Positions 1 through 6,764 of a stretch of DNA of 15,256 nt are shown here, in pieces (within the stretch, counting starts at the first letter, position 1; each line of letters begins with the position of its first letter). The translations under genes and the position numbers were made by a program. Under the pieces are notes generated by a model, which saw only the letters and a program-made list of their open reading frames with translations, ran no database searches and was not told the origin of the DNA. Origin of the DNA: Euzebyaceae bacterium (GTDB taxonomy: Bacteria > Actinomycetota > Nitriliruptoria > Euzebyales > Egibacteraceae); assembly GCA_013698135.1 (NCBI GenBank), contig JACCVM010000046.1:1-15256 (forward strand), in the 5' to 3' direction.

Positions 1-35
1 AGACTGCGCCAAAGCTCCCGAACAAAGGCGTTGCG

Positions 36-1151
36 GTGAGGATTGGCGTTCCGACCGAGGTCAAGGAGGCCGAGTACCGGGTTGCGATCACGCCAGCCGG
101 AGTGCGCGAGCTCACCGTCGGCGGCCACGACGTGCTGGTGCAGGCCGGGGCGGGGGAGGGGTCGGCGCTCGAGGACGACGACTACGTCCGGGCGGGGGCC
201 AAGATCGTTCCCGACGCAGCGGCGGCCTGGAACGACGTCGACATGGTGCTCAAGGTCAAAGAGCCGCTGCCTTCGGAGTTCGCGTTCCTTCGCGAGGACC
301 TGGTGCTGTTCACCTTCCTGCACCTGGCCGCCGCGCGCCCGCTGACCGAGGCGCTCATCGAGTCCGACTGCACCGCCATCGCCTACGAGACCGTGAGCGG
401 TCGTGACGGGAGCCTGCCGCTGCTCGCCCCGATGAGTGAGGTCGCCGGCAGGATGGCGCCACAGGTCGGCGCCGATGTCCTGCAGAAGTCGGCAGGCGGC
501 AGGGGCGTGCTGATGGGGGGCGTCTCCGGTGTCCTGCCGGCGCACGTGGTGGTCATCGGCGCGGGCACGGCTGGGAGCAACGCCGCCTGGATCGCCGCTG
601 GCATGGAGGCCAATGTCACCATCCTGGACCTGGACATCGGCCGGCTGCGGGCGATCGACTCGATCGACAAGGGTCGGGTCACCACGCTGATGTCCAACCG
701 ACTGACCCTCGAAGAGCAGGTGGCCGAGGCCGATCTGCTGATCGGGGCGGTCCTGGTTCCGGGTGCCCGGGCGCCGCACGTGGTCACCGAGGAGATGGTC
801 GCGTCGATGCGGCCCGGTGCGGCCCTGGTGGACATCTCCATCGACCAGGGTGGTTGCATCGCGACCAGCTCCGTCACCACCCACACCGAACCGACGTATG
901 TCAAGCATGACGTGGTCCACTACTGCGTCGGCAACATGCCTGGCGCGGTGCCGCGCACCTCGACCTACGCGTTGACCAACGCCACGTTGCCCTACGTCGT
1001 GCGCATGAGTGATGCTGGGGTGTCCGAAGCCGTGGCCAATGACCCGGGACTGGCGGAGGGCGTCAACGTCATGGGCGGCAGGGTGACCAACGCCGGTGTT
1101 GCCGAGGCGTTCGACATGGAGTTCGTCGAACTGCACGACGTCCTGCGCTAG
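36..1151 (+). CDS. ald: Alanine dehydrogenase
   Basis: This enzyme interconverts L-alanine and pyruvate plus ammonia with NAD(H); it is cytosolic and normally a hexamer. The 371-residue length is standard. The N-terminus MRIGVPTEVK is the family signature. The residues known to act in the mycobacterial enzyme fall at the same numbers here: Arg15, Lys75 (in VLKVKEP), His96 (in FLHLAA) and Asp270 (in DISIDQGG). The NAD-binding Rossmann glycine motif is VVIGAGTAGSNAA at about residues 172-184. The GTG start at 36 places the family N-terminus exactly and has an AAAGG sequence at 24-28. The xerD gene begins 24 nt after the stop on the same strand, so the two may be co-transcribed. The gene is complete and shows no anomaly. 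The identification is secure. Confidence 0.97.
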   Translation: MRIGVPTEVKEAEYRVAITPAGVRELTVGGHDVLVQAGAGEGSALEDDDYVRAGAKIVPDAAAAWNDVDMVLKVKEPLPSEFAFLREDLVLFTFLHLAAARPLTEALIESDCTAIAYETVSGRDGSLPLLAPMSEVAGRMAPQVGADVLQKSAGGRGVLMGGVSGVLPAHVVVIGAGTAGSNAAWIAAGMEANVTILDLDIGRLRAIDSIDKGRVTTLMSNRLTLEEQVAEADLLIGAVLVPGARAPHVVTEEMVASMRPGAALVDISIDQGGCIATSSVTTHTEPTYVKHDVVHYCVGNMPGAVPRTSTYALTNATLPYVVRMSDAGVSEAVANDPGLAEGVNVMGGRVTNAGVAEAFDMEFVELHDVLR

Positions 1152-1175
1152 CAGTCCCGGGCCGAGGGGGAGGTC

Positions 1176-2156
1176 TTGAGCGCCAGGCTGGCTCGCCACG
1201 CCGATCGCTACCTCGACTTTCTGGCCGTGGAGCGCGGGCTGTCCACGCACAGCCTGGCGGCGTATCAACGCGACCTCACCCTGTACGGCACCTACCTGAC
1301 CGAGGTCGGGATTGACGGGCCCCTGCGCGCCACGCCGGAAGATCTGGCCGAGTTCGTCGGCTGGGTGCGGAACCGTCGGACCGACCGGGACCGGCCCTAT
1401 GCGGCGTCGACCGTGGCCCGGACACTCGTCTCGGTGCGCGGGCTGCACAAGTTCCTGGTCCGCGAGGGGCTCGCGGACGCCGACCCGTCCATCGAGATCA
1501 GCGGGCCACGACCTCGCCGACCGCTGCCCAAGGCACTGTCGCTGGCACAGGTCGAGGCGCTGTTGGCCGCCCCCACCGGCGACGAGCCCAGTGGCCTGCG
1601 GGACAAGGCGCTGCTGGAGGTGCTGTACGCGGCCGGGTTGCGGATCACCGAGCTGGTCGACCTCGACGTCGACGACGTCGACCTGCGCGCGCGATCCGTG
1701 CGCTGCATCGGCAAGGGAAACAAGGAACGGATCGTGCCGCTCGGCCGGGTCGCCGCCACGGCGGTGGACGCTTGGCTGGTCCGCGGCCGCCCGGCGCTGG
1801 CCCCGACGTCGCCGGCACTGCTGGTCAACCGCGGCGGCGGGCGCCTGACCCGCCAGGGGGGATGGAAGATCATCAAGAAGCACGCCGAGGCGGTCGGGCT
1901 CGCTGCCAACGTGTCACCTCACACCCTGCGCCACTCGTTCGCGACCCATCTGCTGGACAACGGAGCGGACGTGCGTGTGGTCCAAGAGCTCCTCGGGCAT
2001 GCCTCGGTGAACACGACGCAGGTGTACACCCTGGTCAGCCGTGCGCGGCTGCGCTCCGTCTACGAACGGGCACATCCCCGAGCGCTGGCTGCTGCCGCCG
2101 ACCATCAGGCCGGCGCCGAGCCGGCCACCGACGGCCTACAAGCGAGGACCTCATGA
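1176..2156 (+). CDS. xerD: Site-specific tyrosine recombinase, XerD type
   Basis: This protein should resolve chromosome dimers at dif together with a XerC partner. The N-terminal SAM-like core-binding domain spans about residues 5-100 and the catalytic domain about 115-295. All six catalytic residues are visible: Arg156 (AAGLRITEL), Lys180 (GKGNKE), His249 and Arg252 (HTLRHSFATH), His275 (LLGHASV) and the nucleophile Tyr284 (TTQVYT). The TTG start at 1176 is preceded by a purine-rich GAGGGGGA-type ribosome-binding site at about 1164-1171. The protein is 326 residues, about 25 longer than usual because of an Ala/Gln-rich C-terminal tail after residue 300. Its stop overlaps the next start (ATGA), which implies translational coupling. 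No phage or integron genes flank it and the neighbours are housekeeping genes, so a chromosomal Xer is much more likely than a mobile integrase. XerC rather than XerD cannot be fully excluded. Confidence 0.92.
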   Translation: MSARLARHADRYLDFLAVERGLSTHSLAAYQRDLTLYGTYLTEVGIDGPLRATPEDLAEFVGWVRNRRTDRDRPYAASTVARTLVSVRGLHKFLVREGLADADPSIEISGPRPRRPLPKALSLAQVEALLAAPTGDEPSGLRDKALLEVLYAAGLRITELVDLDVDDVDLRARSVRCIGKGNKERIVPLGRVAATAVDAWLVRGRPALAPTSPALLVNRGGGRLTRQGGWKIIKKHAEAVGLAANVSPHTLRHSFATHLLDNGADVRVVQELLGHASVNTTQVYTLVSRARLRSVYERAHPRALAAAADHQAGAEPATDGLQARTS

Positions 2157-2506
2157 ACCCCGAACTCAACGCCCGTCTGCGCAAAGAGCTGGAAACCGAA
2201 CGGGCGGCGGTGCTCGACGACCTTCGAGCTTACGGCGCCGACCCCGGCAGCCATCGAGTCGACCGGATCGCCGGCGTCGACGGCAACTTCGCCGACTCCG
2301 CCGCCGCGACCGCCGAGCGAGGCGAGACCCTCGCTTTCATCGACAAGGCCCGCGAGCGGCTCGCCGAGGTCGACGAGGCCCTCGGGCATATGGACCAGGG
2401 CACGTACGGCACCTGCAGCGACTGTGGCGCCACGATCCCCGAGGCGCGGCTCGAGGCCAGGCCGCTGTCAGTGCGTTGCGTACGGTGCGCGGCGCAGCGC
2501 GCCTAA
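2153..2506 (+). CDS. TraR/DksA-family C4 zinc-finger protein
   Basis: This is a small regulator of the DksA/TraR superfamily, whose members bind RNA polymerase through the secondary channel. The 117 residues comprise a helical, probably coiled-coil N-terminal part (about 5-80, with many E/R/L/A heptads) and a four-cysteine zinc finger, Cys88-x2-Cys91 and Cys109-x2-Cys112. The DxxDxA motif of true DksA is not recognisable; the loop instead has FADSAAATAERG, as in many actinobacterial relatives. The ATG at 2153 overlaps the xerD stop by 4 nt and has GAGGA at 2144-2148. A longer reading of this frame from further upstream would only be antisense-free shadow within xerD. Whether it regulates transcription through polymerase, as DksA does, is inferred from family membership. 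Confidence 0.9.
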   Translation: MNPELNARLRKELETERAAVLDDLRAYGADPGSHRVDRIAGVDGNFADSAAATAERGETLAFIDKARERLAEVDEALGHMDQGTYGTCSDCGATIPEARLEARPLSVRCVRCAAQRA

Positions 2507-2517
2507 CCGGCGCCCCT

Positions 2518-3888
2518 GTGTTGCGCGCGGTCGACGTCATCGGTGCCAAGCGCGACGGCGCGGAGATCGACGCTGCCGAGCTGGCTTGGCTGGTGACCGG
2601 GTTCCTCGACGGCTCGGTCACCGAGGGGCAGATGGGTGCCTTCCTGATGGCCGGGGTGCTGCGCGGATTCAGCCGCGCGGAGGCCCGCGCCCTGACCGAC
2701 GTGCTGGTCGCCAGCGGTGAGCAACTGGACCTGTCGTCGCTGACCGGCCCCACCGTCGACAAACACTCCACCGGCGGGGTCTCCGACGCCACCACGCTGC
2801 TGGTGGCGCCGCTGCTGGCTACGGCCGGCGCCAAGCTGGTGAAGCTGTCCGGCCGGGGCCTCGGTCACACCGGCGGGACGCTGGACAAGCTTGAGTCCAT
2901 CCCGGGCTTCCGCACCGGACTGGATCCCGAGGAGATGCTGCGCATCGCCGAGGAGGTCGGCTGTGTGGTCGCGGCGCAGACGCAGCGGCTGGTGCCGGCT
3001 GACAAGGCGCTGTACGCCCTGCGCGACGTGACAGGCACGGTCGCCTCGGCCGCGTTGATCGCCTCCAGCGTAATGTCCAAGAAGCTGGCGGCGGGCGCCG
3101 GCACGATCGTGCTGGACGTCAAGACCGGCGGCGGGGCGTTCATGAAGGAAACCGCGGCGGCCGAGGAGCTGGCGGAGCTGTGCGTGGCCATCGGTCGCGA
3201 AGCCGGTCGCCGGTGCGCCGCCATCGTCAGCGCCATGGATCAGCCGCTGGGGCGGGCGGTGGGCAACGCGCTGGAGGTGGCCGAAGCCGTCGAGCTGCTG
3301 TCGGCCGCCCCGCAAGGCCGTCTGGCCGAGGTCGTCCTGGAGCTGGCGACGCTCGCGCTGGTCGAGGCGCGTGCCGGGGGAGAGCAGGCGGCGGTTGCCG
3401 GTGGGGGAGAGCGGGATGCGGCTGCCGCCGGGGGAGGTCGGGCGGCGGCTGCCGCCGGGGAGCTGCGCCGTGCTTGGACGTCGGGCGCGGCGCTGGAGAC
3501 GCTGGCGCGGATGATCGTCGCGCAGGGAGGCGACGGGTCGGTCTGCGAGCGCCCGAGGGACGTGCTCCCAACCGCGCCCGTCATCCGTGACGTCCTGGCC
3601 GAGGAGGCGGGCAGCGTTGCCGCGGTGCCGGCCCTGCCTGTCGGCGAGCTGGCCGCCGTCCTCGGGGCGGGACGGTCGCGGCAAGCCGACGAGATCGATC
3701 CGGCGGTCGGCATCGAGCTGCGCGTCGAGGTCGGCGACCTCGTCGAGGCCGGTGCCGTCCTGGCTGTGGTGCACGCCCGCGACGAGTCGGTCGCCCAGCA
3801 TGCCTGCGAGCGGCTTGGCCAGCTGGTGGCCTTGGGCGGGGACGGAATCGCCCCTGCCACGGTCCTACGCCGGATGGGTGGAGGTTGA
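2518..3888 (+). CDS. deoA: Thymidine / pyrimidine-nucleoside phosphorylase
   Basis: This enzyme splits thymidine or other pyrimidine nucleosides with phosphate to give base plus (deoxy)ribose-1-phosphate, in cytosolic salvage. The phosphorylase signature SGRGLGHTGGTLDKLE lies at residues 111-126. KHSTGGVSD (82-90) and the SSVMSKKLAAGAG and DVKTGGGAFM segments (183-209) form the phosphate and pyrimidine pockets. The C-terminal PYNP domain runs from about 345 (AVGIELRVEVGDLVEAG). The GTG at 2518 matches the family N-terminus (VDVIGAKRDG) and lies 11 nt after the previous stop. There is no clear ribosome-binding site, and TTG 2521 or GTG 2485 are possible starts. The 456-residue product is about 15-25 longer than usual because of an Ala/Gly-rich repeat tract at residues 286-313. 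The last 24 nt overlap the convergent ABC ATPase gene. DeoA versus the broader-specificity Pdp cannot be decided from sequence. Confidence 0.92.
   Translation: MLRAVDVIGAKRDGAEIDAAELAWLVTGFLDGSVTEGQMGAFLMAGVLRGFSRAEARALTDVLVASGEQLDLSSLTGPTVDKHSTGGVSDATTLLVAPLLATAGAKLVKLSGRGLGHTGGTLDKLESIPGFRTGLDPEEMLRIAEEVGCVVAAQTQRLVPADKALYALRDVTGTVASAALIASSVMSKKLAAGAGTIVLDVKTGGGAFMKETAAAEELAELCVAIGREAGRRCAAIVSAMDQPLGRAVGNALEVAEAVELLSAAPQGRLAEVVLELATLALVEARAGGEQAAVAGGGERDAAAAGGGRAAAAAGELRRAWTSGAALETLARMIVAQGGDGSVCERPRDVLPTAPVIRDVLAEEAGSVAAVPALPVGELAAVLGAGRSRQADEIDPAVGIELRVEVGDLVEAGAVLAVVHARDESVAQHACERLGQLVALGGDGIAPATVLRRMGGG
3373..3456 (+). repeat. Imperfect 24-30 nt tandem repeat inside deoA
   Basis: Three degenerate GC-rich units encode AGGEQAAV, AGGGERDAAA and AGGGRAAAAA one after another (residues 286-313 of the phosphorylase). 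At DNA level each unit carries a GCCGGGGGAG-like core followed by a GCGGC-rich run. The tract sits where ordinary phosphorylases have a short helical connection between the alpha/beta domain and the KALEKF-like helix, here SGAALETLARMIVAQGGD. The reading frame is kept, which suggests an in-frame expansion rather than damage. Confidence 0.7.
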
Positions 3889-4935
3889 GTCGGCCGGGTG
3901 GGTGTGCAGGGCGCGGAAGTCCACCAATGAGTAGCCGGTGACGGTTGAGTGGGTCGACGCGCGTGCACTGGCCGAGCGGCGCAACCCGAACAGCGGCGCC
4001 AGCTCGCCGAAGTAGCGGCCGGGTCCGAGCTGTGCGAGCTGCTCCTCGCTGCCGTCGATGCGACGTCGCACGATGTCGACGGCCCCGTGATTCACGACGT
4101 ACACGAGGTCGCCGGGATCGCCCTGGGAGAACAGCACTTCGCCGGGGTGGAGCGTGAGCTGTTGCGGGGGCCGCGAAGCCTCCGGTGCGCGCGGCGTGAG
4201 CTCGACGACGCGGTCGGCCAGCGGCAGAAGACGCTCGTCGTGCGTGGCGACGACGACGATCCGACCTGGTGCGGCGAGTTGGCGCAAGAGGCGGAGGACA
4301 CCGTCGACCTGGATGTAGTCCAGGTGGGCGGTGGGTTCGTCGGCCAGCACCAGCTGCGGGTCGTGTGCCAGGGCACGCGCGATGGCCACGCGCTGCGCCT
4401 GGCCACCCGACAGGTCCCCCGGTCGGTGATGCAGGCGGTCGGTCAGGTCGACGCGGCGCAGCAACTCCTCGGCCCGCGAGCGCGCCTGCCGGCCCGCCAC
4501 GCCAGCGGTTCGCAAGGGCACCTGGACGTTCTCGGACGCGGTCAGGCTGGGCACCAGGTTGAACGACTGGAACACGACGCCGACCTTGTGGCGGCGGTAG
4601 TCGACCAGCTCGCGCCCGCGCAGGCCTGTTATCTCGACGTCTCCCATGTGGATAGAGCCGGCGGTAGGTGACAGGATGGACGCCATCGCCGACAGCAGCG
4701 TCGTCTTGCCGCAACCGCTGGCGCCGAGCAGCAAGACCAGCTGTCCCGACTCGACCCGCAGGTCAAGGCCGTCGATGGGGCGGACCTCATAGCCGCCGCT
4801 GGAGTAGGCGATCACCAGGTCGCTGATCACCAGGTCTGGGCCGCCGGCCGGGCGGGCAACCTGACTGGTCGCCGCCCCCGGCGCAGGCTGCGCGCTCGTC
4901 GTGTGTGGATGATCGGGTGTCAGCCTGTCGTCCAT
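3865..4935 (-). CDS. ABC transporter ATPase fused to a cyclic-nucleotide-binding domain
   Basis: This is the ATPase of an ABC exporter with the adjacent FtsX-like permease, in the LolD/MacB class. The motifs are Walker A GASGCGKTT (71-79), Q-loop Gln123 (VFQSFNL), signature LSGGQ (175-179), Walker B LVLADEP (195-201, Glu200) and switch His232 (VATHD). After a short linker, residues 259-345 form a cNMP-binding domain: HPGEVLFSQGDPGDLVYVV, then a phosphate-binding cassette FGELAPLFGLRRSASARA (309-326) that keeps the Gly-Glu pair and the Arg-Ser. The first 30 residues are disordered (Pro/Ala/Thr). The ATG at 4935 shares one base with the permease stop (TGATG), so the two are translationally coupled. 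The 3' end overlaps the convergent deoA by 24 nt. Control of transport by cAMP or a similar ligand is inferred. The substrate is unknown. Confidence 0.9.
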   Translation of the reverse strand: MDDRLTPDHPHTTSAQPAPGAATSQVARPAGGPDLVISDLVIAYSSGGYEVRPIDGLDLRVESGQLVLLLGASGCGKTTLLSAMASILSPTAGSIHMGDVEITGLRGRELVDYRRHKVGVVFQSFNLVPSLTASENVQVPLRTAGVAGRQARSRAEELLRRVDLTDRLHHRPGDLSGGQAQRVAIARALAHDPQLVLADEPTAHLDYIQVDGVLRLLRQLAAPGRIVVVATHDERLLPLADRVVELTPRAPEASRPPQQLTLHPGEVLFSQGDPGDLVYVVNHGAVDIVRRRIDGSEEQLAQLGPGRYFGELAPLFGLRRSASARASTHSTVTGYSLVDFRALHTHPADSTSTHPA

Positions 4936-5981
4936 CACTGACCCCCGAACGCCAGAGCCGGCTGCACCTTCACGGCTTGGCGCAGCCCGGCCAGGCTGGC
5001 CAGCACCCCGACCGCGGTCACGATCACGGCGAGCCTGAGGTACACCCCCGCCGGTATCTGCACGGCAAACGGGAAGCGGGGCACGAGCAGCCAGGCGACC
5101 ACCACCGCCACGACCGCCGAGGCGGCCGTGAGCACGGCCGTCTGCAGCAGCAGGCCTGCCAGCAGCGACCGGTTGGTCGCGCCGGTTGCCTTGAAGACCG
5201 CGAAGTCCCTCGCCCGCTCCAGTGCCGACAGGTAGACCATCGACCCGACGATGCCGGTGGCCACGATCCACAGCAGGAGGTTCAGCAGCGCAATGGTTTC
5301 GGTCGAGCTCTTCAGCGGGCGCTCGAGGTCGCGCACGACCTGGGAGTTGTCTAACCCGCGCAGGCCGTCCGGAAGAGATTCCGGGACCCCGAGGGTCGCC
5401 ACGCCCATGGCCAGCGGCTGCCCACGGAAGGTGATCGTTTGGGCGTCGGGCAGCGGCACGAACAGGGTCGGTGTGCCGAAGTACCAGGTGACCTGGTCGG
5501 CCAGGCCGACCACCTGCAGGTCGTGGCCGCCGACGCTGATCGTGGTTCCCAGGTCCACCCCGAGCGCCACGTCGGCGATGGCCTCGCCGGGTTCCTGCAA
5601 GCCGCGCCCGCTTGACGGAGGGGCGGCGACGAATGACCCTGGCAGGTAGCCGATGATGTTGACGTCTTGGGGTGTCTCACGCTCGATCGTGGAACGCGAG
5701 ATGACCACCGGATCCGCGGCCTCGACCCCCGGCGCCTGTGCGACGCTCCGCGCGGCGTCAGCGGGGATGGGGGAGGCCGTGGTGAACGGTCCCGAGGTCC
5801 CCTCGTCCACCACCCAGGCGTCCGCGCCGAACGAGCGCACGATGCGCCGCCCGTCCTCGTAGAGCGTGAACTCGGTGCCCGCCATCAAGAGCGACATCCC
5901 GAACACCAGGCCGGTCGCGATCACGGCGATGACGAACCGCCTTCGCCGCCACTGCAGGTCCCGCAGGCTGATCAGCCACAC
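4935..5981 (-). CDS. FtsX/MacB-like ABC transporter permease
   Basis: This is an integral membrane subunit of a type VII (MacB/DevC-like) ABC system. The 348 residues show one N-terminal membrane segment (about 16-35, after a WRRRR basic cluster), an extracytoplasmic domain (about 40-225) resembling the MacB periplasmic core, and three C-terminal membrane segments (about 229-252, 274-300 and 314-333) forming one FtsX domain. The conserved cytoplasmic loop is LERARDFAVFKATGAT (254-269). With one FtsX module, two copies would be needed per transporter. The GTG at 5981 is the only possible start, since an in-frame TAG lies just upstream (5991-5993, read on this strand). No Shine-Dalgarno is present, and an 18-bp palindrome ends 2 nt before the start. 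It pairs with the downstream ATPase. The substrate could be lipid, peptide or drug and is not determinable. Confidence 0.88.
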   Translation of the reverse strand: MWLISLRDLQWRRRRFVIAVIATGLVFGMSLLMAGTEFTLYEDGRRIVRSFGADAWVVDEGTSGPFTTASPIPADAARSVAQAPGVEAADPVVISRSTIERETPQDVNIIGYLPGSFVAAPPSSGRGLQEPGEAIADVALGVDLGTTISVGGHDLQVVGLADQVTWYFGTPTLFVPLPDAQTITFRGQPLAMGVATLGVPESLPDGLRGLDNSQVVRDLERPLKSSTETIALLNLLLWIVATGIVGSMVYLSALERARDFAVFKATGATNRSLLAGLLLQTAVLTAASAVVAVVVAWLLVPRFPFAVQIPAGVYLRLAVIVTAVGVLASLAGLRQAVKVQPALAFGGQ

Positions 5982-5982
5982 A

Positions 5983-6000
5983 CCGGCGTTCTAACGCCGG
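5983..6000. promoter_or_regulatory. Perfect 8+8 bp palindrome (candidate operator)
   Basis: The sequence CCGGCGTTCTAACGCCGG has two perfectly complementary 8-bp arms around a 2-bp centre. It covers the proposed -10 hexamer of the permease promoter and ends 2 nt from the start codon. It could be a repressor operator or, if transcribed from the upstream tetR, an mRNA hairpin masking the permease start. No U-tract follows, so a terminator is less likely. Confidence 0.55.
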
Positions 6001-6016
6001 CGCGATCACAAGACAA
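5989..6016 (-). promoter_or_regulatory. Possible leaderless promoter of the permease-ATPase operon
   Basis: On the minus strand, a TTGTCT -35-like hexamer (6011-6016) is followed after 16 nt by TTAGAA (5989-5994) as a -10-like hexamer. Seven further bases lead to the GTG start at 5981, so transcription would begin at the start codon. This agrees with the absence of a ribosome-binding site. The hexamers match consensus only in part, so the call is tentative. Confidence 0.4.
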
Positions 6017-6071
6017 GTCCTTTCGGTGCCTCCTCGCCACGCCGGTCCGGTTGCTGCGTGCCTTGACCGGC

Positions 6072-6704
6072 TCATCGAGTTGCGCGCGGCAGGCCGAGCA
6101 GCCCCTCCAGGATGTCGTCGACCAACTCTCCGGCGTCCGGCCATGGGAAGCGCGGGCGGGCCTGTCGCAGGGTCGCGATGCCGTGCAGCGCCGCCCAGAC
6201 CGGCACAGCGAGCCGGGCCGGGTCGCCCCTTCGCACCGCGCCGCCGGCCTGCGCCGCCGCGATCCCGTCGGCCAAGGAGCGGAACGGCGCGCTCGTCTGG
6301 CTCTCCCGGAAGTCGCGGCCGAGGTCGACGGCGGACCGCCCGCCGAAGAGCACGCGGTAGGTGCCCGGGTCCCGTACCGCGAGGTCGACGTAGGCCCGGC
6401 ATCCTGCTCGCAGACGCTCCCCTGGACCGCCGGCGGCCGTGGCGACCGCCGCGCCGATGGCCTGCCCAAGCAGGGCGAAGCGGGACGCCAGGACGTCGGC
6501 GAGCAGCGCGTCCTTGTCGGCGAAGTGCAGGTAGACCGCCGGCGAGCTGACCCCGGCGCGGCGTGCGACCTCGCGCAGTGACAGGCCGAGCTCGTCGCCG
6601 GTCTCGGCCAGGAGGCCAGCCGCCGCCTCGACGAGTTCCGCGCGCAACCGCCCGCCTTCGCCCTTGGCGTTGCGCCGCCGCCCGGTTGTCCGCTCCTGCG
6701 CCAT
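6072..6704 (-). CDS. TetR/AcrR-family transcriptional regulator
   Basis: This is a one-component repressor-type regulator of 210 residues. A basic N-terminus precedes the TetR helix-turn-helix at about 42-61 (LSLREVARRAGVSSPAVYLHF). The ligand-binding part carries the WHG-type C-terminal signature WAALHGIATL (170-179), known from TetR_C_13-like domains. The ATG at 6704 fits the family N-terminus. A TAATCT hexamer 8 nt upstream on the same strand suggests an almost leaderless mRNA. The gene diverges from the small membrane protein gene, and the 60-bp space between them holds an inverted repeat, so autoregulation and control of the membrane protein are likely. The permease-ATPase pair follows 90 nt downstream on the same strand and may be a second target. 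The effector is unknown. Confidence 0.9.
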   Translation of the reverse strand: MAQERTTGRRRNAKGEGGRLRAELVEAAAGLLAETGDELGLSLREVARRAGVSSPAVYLHFADKDALLADVLASRFALLGQAIGAAVATAAGGPGERLRAGCRAYVDLAVRDPGTYRVLFGGRSAVDLGRDFRESQTSAPFRSLADGIAAAQAGGAVRRGDPARLAVPVWAALHGIATLRQARPRFPWPDAGELVDDILEGLLGLPRATR

Positions 6705-6732
6705 GGACAGACAGATTAGCAGGTGATAACTT
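6704..6732 (+). promoter_or_regulatory. Promoter for the small membrane protein gene
   Basis: TGGACA (6704-6709), five of six bases of the TTGACA consensus, is separated by 17 nt from TAACTT (6727-6732), a TANNNT -10 element. Transcription would start near 6739. The GGAGAGG ribosome-binding site at 6751-6757 precedes the ATG at 6765. The divergent TetR -10 (TAATCT on the minus strand, 6713-6718) lies within the spacer. Confidence 0.5.
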
Positions 6733-6744
6733 AGCGACTGCTAA
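6716..6744. promoter_or_regulatory. Inverted repeat, probable TetR operator
   Basis: TTAGCAG (6716-6722) and CTGCTAA (6738-6744) are perfect inverted 7-mers 15 bp apart. A nested palindrome TTAGCGACTGCTAA (6731-6744) shares the right arm, so TTAGC occurs three times counting both strands. The site overlaps both divergent -10 elements, which is the usual position for a TetR autorepressor operator. Confidence 0.6.
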
Positions 6745-6764
6745 CTCATTGGAGAGGACGCACC

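Noticed and set aside
1176..2156. Integrase of a mobile element
   Set aside because: No attachment-site repeats, excisionase or phage genes nearby, and the protein has XerD-like length and housekeeping neighbours.
2041..2517. Upstream extension of the thymidine phosphorylase frame (615-residue reading)
   Set aside because: The extra 159 residues are an Arg/Pro/Ser-rich shadow across xerD and the zinc-finger gene. The family N-terminus fits GTG 2518.
2503..3801. 432-residue minus-strand open frame antisense to deoA
   Set aside because: Low-complexity Arg/Gln/His/Gly composition typical of antisense frames in GC-rich DNA; deoA is clearly the real gene.
3581..4714. 377-residue minus-strand frame overlapping the ABC ATPase
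   Set aside because: Arg/Pro-rich shadow in another frame of the same strand. The ATPase frame has all ABC motifs.
4936..5271. N-terminal extension of the ABC ATPase to 5271
   Set aside because: It lies inside the permease gene in a different frame with Gly/Arg-rich sequence. ATG 4935 overlaps the permease stop in the usual coupled manner.
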